A stretch of DNA of 20,360 nt from a virus, in the IMG/VR virus record IMGVR_UViG_3300010885_000661, positions 1-20,360 of that record; one strand, given 5' to 3'. The notes beneath the pieces are model-generated. The model saw only the letters and a program-made list of their open reading frames with translations, was not told the origin of the DNA and did no database searches. Positions within the stretch are counted from its first letter, which is position 1, and each line of letters begins with the position of its first letter. Of this stretch, positions 15,125 through 20,360 are shown in pieces. Made by a program: the position numbers and the translations under genes.

Positions 15125-15473
15125 AGACAAGATCATCGCGCTGATGGAGCGCGGCCTAATTAAGAGCGGATCGACGCACGATCTGGATGACGTGATCCAG
15201 TGTTTGCGGGATGGTACGATGCAGGCGATCTGGAACGACGGTGCCGTCATCGTCACCCAGATTGGTGAATATCCACGCAGGCGCGTGATCGACGTGTTTC
15301 TGTGTGCCGGTGATCTCGACAGCGTCTTGGCTCTGCGCCCTGAGCTGCTCGATCTGGCAAAGAGACACGGGTGCGACTACGGTCGGGCATACGTGAGACA
15401 CGGATTGGTTAAGCCTCTTCAGGAGGCGGGTTGGAAGACGGTGCAGACCGTCATGACGTTTGAGATGGAGTAA
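15111..15473 (+). CDS. GNAT-like small virion-region protein
   Basis: This protein of about 120 aa has a start that is not certain. TTG 15111 overlaps the previous gene by 14 bases, no start lies upstream before an in-frame TGA (15090), and the next Met is ATG 15144. The sequence has LDDVIQCLRDGTMQAIWNDG, YPRRRVIDVFLCAGDLDSVL, LLDLAKRHGCDYGRAYVRHG and LKP-type LVKPLQEAGWKTV. This looks like the acetyltransferase (GNAT) fold, and similar proteins are common in short-tailed phages just before the internal virion genes. Enzyme activity is unproven; many such phage proteins are thought to be structural or assembly factors. Confidence 0.68.
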   Translation: MGFGEDKIIALMERGLIKSGSTHDLDDVIQCLRDGTMQAIWNDGAVIVTQIGEYPRRRVIDVFLCAGDLDSVLALRPELLDLAKRHGCDYGRAYVRHGLVKPLQEAGWKTVQTVMTFEME

Positions 15474-15477
15474 GACA

Positions 15478-16590
15478 ATGGGTGGTGGTAGTCCGCAAGT
15501 GACGACGTCGAGGCAGGAACTCCCGAAGTGGCTGGAGCAGCCGACGCGTGAGAACATCGCAATCGCGGACGCAATCGCCAAGCGACCGTTCGAGCAGTAC
15601 GGTGGCCAGACCACTGCCGGTCTGTCGCCAGACCAGATCGCGTCGTACAACATGACACGCGAGAACGTCGGCGCGTATCAGCCAGCGTACGGCGCATCTC
15701 TCGGGACTACGGCTTCGGTCGCGGGATACCAGCCCGGCACGTTCACGGGAGGAGATATCGGGGCGTATATGAACCCGTACCTCCAGAACGTCGAGGCCAA
15801 CGCTCTGGGCGGTCTGGAAGCGCAGCGGCTCAAGGCGCAGCAGGGCATCGCACAAAGCGCACGCACCGCCGGAGCGTTCGGCGGTTCTCGTCAGGGTATC
15901 GCTGAAGCACTGTCGAACGTCGAGACTGCGCGGCAGGCAGGCGATCTCAGCGCGAAGATACGCTCTCAGGGTTACGACACGGCGGCTGGCTTGATGCAGT
16001 CCGATATGAACCGCGCACTCCAAGGGCAGGAGCTTCGGCTTCGGGCTGGCGGTCAGTTGTCCGACATTGCCGGTGCCGGTCAGAAGGCACTCTACGCTGA
16101 CGCTGCGGCTCTGGAGAACATCGGCAAGTCGCAGCAGGCGCAGCAGCAGGCGTTTCTCAATGACGCATACCAGAGATACCAAGCCGAGCGGAACTACCCG
16201 ATTGATATGCTCAACCTCCGCATCGGTGCCACGTCTGCCGTGCCGGGTGTCGGGACGACGACGCAGTCTACGTCAGGCGGCGGTAATTCGTTTCTGTCGT
16301 TCCTCGGTGGGCTTGGTTCAGCCGGTACTGGGTTAGCTAACTTACTGCCGCTGTTCGGGGCGTCCGACGAGGGCATGAAGACCGACATCACCAAGATGGG
16401 CAAGGACAAGGAGACGGGCCTCGACCTGTACGCGTACCGCTACAAGGGCGATCCGAAGTCCTACCCGAAGGTCGTCGGGCCAATGGCGCAGGACATCGAG
16501 AAGAAATTTCCCGATCAGGTAAAAGACATTGGCGGTCGCAAGGCTGTCAACCTCGGGTTCGGGCCAATGCGCCGTGCGTTTGCGGCATAA
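15478..16590 (+). CDS. Internal or tail virion protein with a minimal S74-like C-terminus
   Basis: This 370-aa protein has a Gly/Ser/Gln-rich N-terminus, then a long Ala/Gln helical region (about 95-250) including GGLEAQRLKAQQGIAQSART and RTAGAFGGSRQG. A hydrophobic Gly/Leu linker follows (SFLSFLGGLGSAGTGLANLL). The end (residues 296-370) begins ASDEGMKTDITKMGKD, then LYAYRYKGDP, VVGPMAQDIEKKFPD and KAVN. That is the pattern of the Peptidase_S74 intramolecular chaperone domain, with the Ser296/Lys301 spacing expected of its catalytic pair, but it is shortened to about 75 residues. Similar proteins in podoviruses lie among ejection proteins. I chose ATG 15478 (370 aa) over an upstream in-frame TTG (15460) that would overlap the previous gene. 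Role: probably ejected or tail-associated. Confidence 0.72.
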   Translation: MGGGSPQVTTSRQELPKWLEQPTRENIAIADAIAKRPFEQYGGQTTAGLSPDQIASYNMTRENVGAYQPAYGASLGTTASVAGYQPGTFTGGDIGAYMNPYLQNVEANALGGLEAQRLKAQQGIAQSARTAGAFGGSRQGIAEALSNVETARQAGDLSAKIRSQGYDTAAGLMQSDMNRALQGQELRLRAGGQLSDIAGAGQKALYADAAALENIGKSQQAQQQAFLNDAYQRYQAERNYPIDMLNLRIGATSAVPGVGTTTQSTSGGGNSFLSFLGGLGSAGTGLANLLPLFGASDEGMKTDITKMGKDKETGLDLYAYRYKGDPKSYPKVVGPMAQDIEKKFPDQVKDIGGRKAVNLGFGPMRRAFAA

Positions 16591-16600
16591 GGAGAGCGAA

Positions 16601-17116
16601 ATGAGCATACTCAGCGACATTGGTTCAATGTTTAGTGGCAATTCCGGTGACGTTCGCTCCAATATGGCGGGTGGAGCCGCTGGTGGATACAGCAACACAT
16701 ATGGCCCGTACGGGAACATGAGCCGAGCCGATTACCGTGACCAGTACGGCGGTCGTGATCGCGCACCCGTAGATCGCTCAGACGGTCAGGGTGACGGTCA
16801 AGGCGGCAAAGCAAAGCCAAAGACCATCGACGAGCTGATGGCTGAGTTCGACGTGTCGCAGTACGTTCCGACCGCACCGGCGACAAGCTATATGCCATTC
16901 TACAACGCAATACCGCTGGACTACGCCAACACCGCGGGGCCGCAGTCACCGGCGCTCGGGATGGATTACGGCCAGATGGTGCAGCAGTCGCTTCTAGCAG
17001 CGCCGCAGCCGTCTATGCCGTCCGGTATCCTCGGCCCGTCAGTGCAGTCGCAGACGCCTCTCACGGCACCGATCAGCTATGAGGACTTCCTGCGCTACTA
17101 CCGCGGTGGTGTCTGA
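16601..17116 (+). CDS. Uncharacterised virion-region protein, Gly/Tyr/Pro-rich
   Basis: This 171-aa protein is of unknown function. GGAGAG lies just before ATG 16601. A longer in-frame version from 16529 would overlap the preceding gene and is unlikely. It is low-complexity at first (SNMAGGAAGGYSNTYGPYGN), then basic and Gly-rich (DGQGDGQGGKAKPKT), with a short helical segment TIDELMAEFDVSQY. It ends in a Pro/Gln-rich region and ISYEDFLRYYRGGV. No domain is recognised. Its TGA shares a base with the start of the M15 gene (TGATG), so the two are probably produced together. Such disordered linkers are common in internal virion proteins. Confidence 0.65.
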   Translation: MSILSDIGSMFSGNSGDVRSNMAGGAAGGYSNTYGPYGNMSRADYRDQYGGRDRAPVDRSDGQGDGQGGKAKPKTIDELMAEFDVSQYVPTAPATSYMPFYNAIPLDYANTAGPQSPALGMDYGQMVQQSLLAAPQPSMPSGILGPSVQSQTPLTAPISYEDFLRYYRGGV

Positions 17117-17781
17117 TGGACCCAAAGCTCCAAGCAATACTCGACCAGATTTTGGCAAGCTATCCCAAGGTGCGCCTGACATCGGGCTATCGCTCGCCTG
17201 AGCAGAACGCCGCCGCCGGTGGAGCTAAGGGATCGCAACACCTTCACGGTAATGCGGCAGACTTGAACCTCAGCGCATACTCGCCGGAGGAGCAGGCGCA
17301 GATCGCCGAAGCGTTGCGCAAGGCTGGCGCGACGGGTTTCGGGTTCTACCCAAAGAGCGGCTCGCTACACGCAGACATCGGCACGCCGCGCTACTGGGGG
17401 CCGAACTACTCGAAGACGTCTCTCCCTGACACGCCAGCGTGGTTCCAACAGTTCGCCGGTATACAAGGTCCGATTGCTCCAACTGCCTCTGGCACTACGC
17501 AGATGGCGTCAGCACAACCCGTATACGCGCAAGACCTTGCCACGACGATGCGCCTGATCGGCAGCAAGATCGCGCCGGGGTCTATCGACGCACCCGTGCC
17601 TATGACGCCGGAGCAGCAGGCTGCGTCCAAGGTGCAGCAGGGCCGGATCGCGGATGCGGGTAAGTCGTTCGCGCAGCTCGCGGCGCTGTCGGCGCAGCGG
17701 GATCCGGTAGAGATGCTGCGGCAATTCGATTTCCAGAGGCGTAAGCCTCCGGTGCTACAATACCCTCGCGGACTGCTTTAA
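17116..17781 (+). CDS. Peptidase M15 domain protein (virion-associated peptidoglycan peptidase)
   Basis: Residues 1-95 form an M15-type D,D-peptidase domain. The sequence has VRLTSGYRSPEQN, the zinc motif SQHLHGNAADL (S40, H42, G45, A47, D49) and a second His in LHADIG (H85-x-D87), so the expected His/Asp/His zinc ligands are all present. Such enzymes cut peptidoglycan cross-bridges. The C-terminal 115 residues are a Pro/Gln/Ala-rich extension with helices (MTPEQQAASKVQQGRIADAG; FAQLAALSAQRDPVEMLRQ) that is not needed for catalysis and probably anchors it in the virion. Its place among internal protein genes, far from the lysis cassette, argues for a role at entry rather than at lysis. A second lysis enzyme is the alternative. 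Confidence 0.82.
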   Translation: MDPKLQAILDQILASYPKVRLTSGYRSPEQNAAAGGAKGSQHLHGNAADLNLSAYSPEEQAQIAEALRKAGATGFGFYPKSGSLHADIGTPRYWGPNYSKTSLPDTPAWFQQFAGIQGPIAPTASGTTQMASAQPVYAQDLATTMRLIGSKIAPGSIDAPVPMTPEQQAASKVQQGRIADAGKSFAQLAALSAQRDPVEMLRQFDFQRRKPPVLQYPRGLL

Positions 17782-17792
17782 GGAGACACGAC

Positions 17793-19217
17793 ATGGGAAT
17801 TCTCGATTTCTTCACTGGCGGCGGCGAGTACGCAGACCCGAACGCAATCGACGAGCGCTACGGCGTCTCCAAGGGCGACGTGCGTCAGGCTGCGCTGAAC
17901 ACACTCGGCAACGTGTCGGGGCTGCTCTTGGCTGCCGGTCAGCCGATGAGCGGATCGCAGCGTGCGCAGCTGCTCGGTCAGCTCGGCCCGGCATTTGGTG
18001 GCGCCCAGACGGACATCTACAACGCGGCACAGCGACGCCTGCTCGGTGCGGAGAACGAGCAGAAGATGGCGCAGATGCAGCAGATGAAGTCTCTGGCCGA
18101 CGAGATGAAAGACCCGGCAGCGTTTGCGGCCAAGTACGGCTTCAACCCAAGCGGTCTGCCGCCACAGGCCGTGTCGGAGATCATCATGGGGCAGCGTAAG
18201 GCTAAGGCTCTGGAGACGCCTGCGGATGTACTGATGCGTGAAATATTATCTGGGGGCGGCAATGTATCGCCTACGCAGGCGCTTACCGCTGGCGGTGGTC
18301 CGACTGTCGATAATGCCGCAACGATTGGCCAGCCGCAGGACGCAGCAACTCGCGCTCAGCGGTTATTTGCTGCGGGGAACGTAGCGATGCAGGCTGGACG
18401 TTTTGATGAGGGGAATAAGCTGTTTGATGCCGCGAAGAAACTTATGCCTGAACCTGCGAAGCCACGCGAGACGGCGACGATTGGTAGCATCCTCTACGAG
18501 CGCGATCCTGCGACTGGAGGTTGGGTGAAGGCTATCGAACCAGACAAGGCTGCTGACGTGTCAGCCAAGGCATTTGCTGCGGCTGAGCCGCTTCGCAAGG
18601 AGTTCCTAGCCCTACCGACAGTCAAGACGTTTACCGAATCACAGCGGAATTTTAACGTGATCAAGGATATCGCCGACCGTGCCAATAGTGGTGAAGCAGG
18701 TATCGGTACAGGCGTGAACGATATCACGCTCGTCTATAACTTCTTCAAGACGCTCGACCCTGCGTCAGTTGTCCGTGAGAGCGAGTTCGCGACTGTCGGC
18801 GAGAAGATGGGTCTGCCGTCGCAGATCACTGCCGCGTTCCAGTCCGTATCAGGTGGCGGGTTCCTGCCGCCAGAGATCAGGACTGAACTCGTCAAGATTG
18901 CTGAGCAATTCGTCGCTGCGCAGTACGGTGACGTCAGCAGAGTTGCGGATGAGTACTCGCGCATGGCGAAGACGATGGGCATCGACCCGAGCCTTGTCGT
19001 GCTTAACTTAAAGTCATCCCCACCTGTGCCGCAAAACAAAGCACCTGAGACGCCATCAGAAACTCCTGCCGGGGCTGCAAACATCGTCGGCCAGATTAAG
19101 GCTACGACAGACCCGAGGACGCTGCTCGATCTCGGTACCAACTATGAAACGTGGGACAATGCGACGAAAGCTGCGTATGCGGCACGGTTGAAGCAACTCA
19201 GCGCAGGAGTGGAGTGA
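17793..19217 (+). CDS. Internal virion (ejection) protein
   Basis: This 474-aa, mostly helical protein follows a strong AAGGAGA site. The N-terminus (MGILDFFTGGGEYADPNAID; ALNTLGNVSGLLLAAGQPMS) is Gly/Leu-rich. The middle is an Ala/Gln coiled region (about 85-130) and a linker. Residues about 275-405 carry a conserved-looking helical domain: LPTVKTFTESQRNFNVIKDI, LVYNFFKTLDPASVVRESEF and LPPEIRTELVKIAEQFVAAQ. I recall this segment from large ejected proteins of short-tailed phages. The tail is Pro-rich and then helical. Only one base separates its stop from the next large gene, so the two are likely partners in an ejected complex. No enzyme motif is seen. Confidence 0.75.
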   Translation: MGILDFFTGGGEYADPNAIDERYGVSKGDVRQAALNTLGNVSGLLLAAGQPMSGSQRAQLLGQLGPAFGGAQTDIYNAAQRRLLGAENEQKMAQMQQMKSLADEMKDPAAFAAKYGFNPSGLPPQAVSEIIMGQRKAKALETPADVLMREILSGGGNVSPTQALTAGGGPTVDNAATIGQPQDAATRAQRLFAAGNVAMQAGRFDEGNKLFDAAKKLMPEPAKPRETATIGSILYERDPATGGWVKAIEPDKAADVSAKAFAAAEPLRKEFLALPTVKTFTESQRNFNVIKDIADRANSGEAGIGTGVNDITLVYNFFKTLDPASVVRESEFATVGEKMGLPSQITAAFQSVSGGGFLPPEIRTELVKIAEQFVAAQYGDVSRVADEYSRMAKTMGIDPSLVVLNLKSSPPVPQNKAPETPSETPAGAANIVGQIKATTDPRTLLDLGTNYETWDNATKAAYAARLKQLSAGVE

Positions 19218-19218
19218 T

Positions 19219-20360
19219 ATGGCTGTCGATTACAATAAGTTAATTCGCGATCAACGCGCACTACTCGAACGTAAGCTGGCCAACCGAACACTGCCCGAGG
19301 AGTTGTTGCGTCAGGGTGGTCTAACCGCTCGCGCCTTGGCCGTCCCCACCAGTGGAGCAATACTCGGTGCCGCTATGGGCGCACCATTCGCTGGTATCGG
19401 CGCAATCCCCGGAGCAATCGCCGGGGCTACGGCTGCATCTCTCGCAGAGCCAATCTCGAACCTCGGGACGTCGATCTACAACTACTTCAGCGGGGCGAAC
19501 CAGCCAAATGCGTCACAAGTGATTGAGCAGGGTCTGACGAGCATGGGCCTGCCGCAGCCTGAGACGGCAACGGAACGCGTCGTGCAGAGTGCGTCGCGTG
19601 CGCTGACGGACGCCGCCACAGGCGCAGCCGCAGCGCGTGGTGTCGCCGGTGCGTTGCCGCAATTCAGTACTGGCCAGAGAGTCGCCCAGACGCTTGCGGA
19701 AGCTCCGGGTGCGCAGGCTGTATCGTCAGCTATCGGGGCAACTGTCGGGCAGGGTGCCGTCGAGCAGGGTATGTCACCAGCATTGGCTTTGCCTCTGGGT
19801 ATGCTTGCCGGTGCTGCTCCGTTCATCAGGCCGACGACTGTTATCCCATCAGCGGGTGGCGCTGAACGTGCTCGTCAGGTTGGGATGTTGCGGGAGCGCG
19901 GCGTACCATTGACGCCTGCGGCTGAGCTTGGCAGCCCGTTCGCGAGCGTTATGGAATCTGTGATGAAGTATCTCCCGACCTCAGCTCCGGGTGTTGCTAA
20001 GGCTGAAGACTTGCAGCAGCGCGGGTTTACGAGGGCGATATTTAAGCAGGCCGGTATCGACAGCGACATCGCGACGCCTGAAGTGCTGCGAGATGCGAGA
20101 GTGAAGATCGGCAAGGAGTACGACGCGCTCGAGGCGCAGACGCAACTCACTGGCGACACCCAGTTGTTCGACGACTTGCTCAACATCGAGCAGAACTACG
20201 TCGTTGGGTTCCCTGACACGATCAAGCCGATCTACAAGGCCCGCGTCGATGAAGTGCTGAAGTATGCGACGGGCGAGAAGACCGGTGACGGTGGAACTTA
20301 CAAGCGCCTCCAGAGCGCGTTGTCGGAGGAAGCCGCACGCGCAGCTCGCAGCACAGACCC
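19219..20360 (+). CDS. Large internal virion / ejection protein, N-terminal part (runs off the window)
   Basis: An open frame from ATG 19219, one base after the previous stop, continues for 380 codons to the right edge with no stop. It has a basic helical start (YNKLIRDQRALLERKLANRT). A Gly/Ala-rich hydrophobic region with repeated small-xxx-small spacing follows (GAILGAAMGAPFAGIGAIPG and onwards, about 50-80); a second Ala/Gly-rich hydrophobic part lies near 175-210. Then come GVPLTPAAELGSPFASVMES, QQRGFTRAIFKQAGI and VKIGKEYDALEAQTQL, segments I associate with phage ejection proteins. Glycine-zipper stretches suit insertion into the host membrane during genome delivery. Full length and any downstream enzymatic modules cannot be seen. 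Confidence 0.75.
   Translation, partial: MAVDYNKLIRDQRALLERKLANRTLPEELLRQGGLTARALAVPTSGAILGAAMGAPFAGIGAIPGAIAGATAASLAEPISNLGTSIYNYFSGANQPNASQVIEQGLTSMGLPQPETATERVVQSASRALTDAATGAAAARGVAGALPQFSTGQRVAQTLAEAPGAQAVSSAIGATVGQGAVEQGMSPALALPLGMLAGAAPFIRPTTVIPSAGGAERARQVGMLRERGVPLTPAAELGSPFASVMESVMKYLPTSAPGVAKAEDLQQRGFTRAIFKQAGIDSDIATPEVLRDARVKIGKEYDALEAQTQLTGDTQLFDDLLNIEQNYVVGFPDTIKPIYKARVDEVLKYATGEKTGDGGTYKRLQSALSEEAARAARSTD

Noticed and set aside
15451-16182. A 243-aa minus-strand open frame
   Set aside because: It lies fully opposite the S74-ended protein, which has strong + strand evidence. No ribosome site or domain is seen.
16529-16600. An N-terminal extension of the 171-aa protein
   Set aside because: It would overlap the previous gene, and the GGAGAG site points to ATG 16601.
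1-20360. tRNA genes, integrase, IS elements, CRISPR arrays or phage-type promoters
   Set aside because: Nothing convincing was seen. Genes are packed with almost no intergenic space, and no cloverleaf, transposase motif or regularly spaced direct repeat outside coding repeats stood out by eye.

Overview
The window is a segment of a tailed double-stranded DNA phage (or prophage) genome. It holds the late structural and lysis region, with every gene on the + strand. About 26 genes are packed almost end to end. Many are coupled by ATGA, GTGA, TAATG or TGATG overlaps, and no gap exceeds about 50 bases. I see no tRNA, integrase, IS element or CRISPR array. GC content is high by eye (about 60% in most sampled lines). 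The gene set points to a short-tailed phage with an SU10-type capsid: a P22-like portal of about 755 aa, a DUF5309/SU10-like major capsid protein, an adaptor, a nozzle-like protein and internal ejection proteins. No tape measure, tail tube or sheath gene is visible. A Gram-negative, probably proteobacterial, host is inferred from the GTA-type holin and the GH108 muramidase. The host genus cannot be read from the sequence.

Layout. Positions 1-1442 hold the 3' tail of an upstream gene (possibly the terminase, inferred only), a GT-A glycosyltransferase, a small basic DUF6496-like protein and a class I SAM methyltransferase, all translationally coupled. Positions 1447-7413 are the head module: portal, an AT-richer 469-aa presumed virion cargo protein, an 85-aa protein, scaffold and major capsid protein, followed by a GC-rich hairpin. 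Positions 7465-11240 are the neck and fibre region: a small conserved protein, the adaptor, a Gp80-like protein, a protein built on exact 20- and 10-residue repeats, a tail fibre with a glycine-rich AT-rich tip, and a small coupled partner. Positions 11240-12954 are a lysis cassette of three small membrane proteins and a GH108 endolysin. Positions 12954-20360 hold the nozzle/stabilisation-type tail protein, two small proteins, and a run of presumed internal virion proteins. These include one ending in an S74-like segment, one with an M15 peptidase domain, and a large glycine-zipper protein that runs off the window.

How it works together. The portal, scaffold and capsid protein build the procapsid. 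The adaptor and nozzle close the neck. The fibre proteins bind the host. The M15 peptidase and the internal proteins presumably open the wall and membrane for DNA delivery, and the holin/muramidase cassette ends the infection. Two stretches stand out by composition: the 469-aa gene at 3725-5134 and the fibre tip plus partner at about 10370-11240. Both look like recently exchanged cargo in an otherwise uniform genome.
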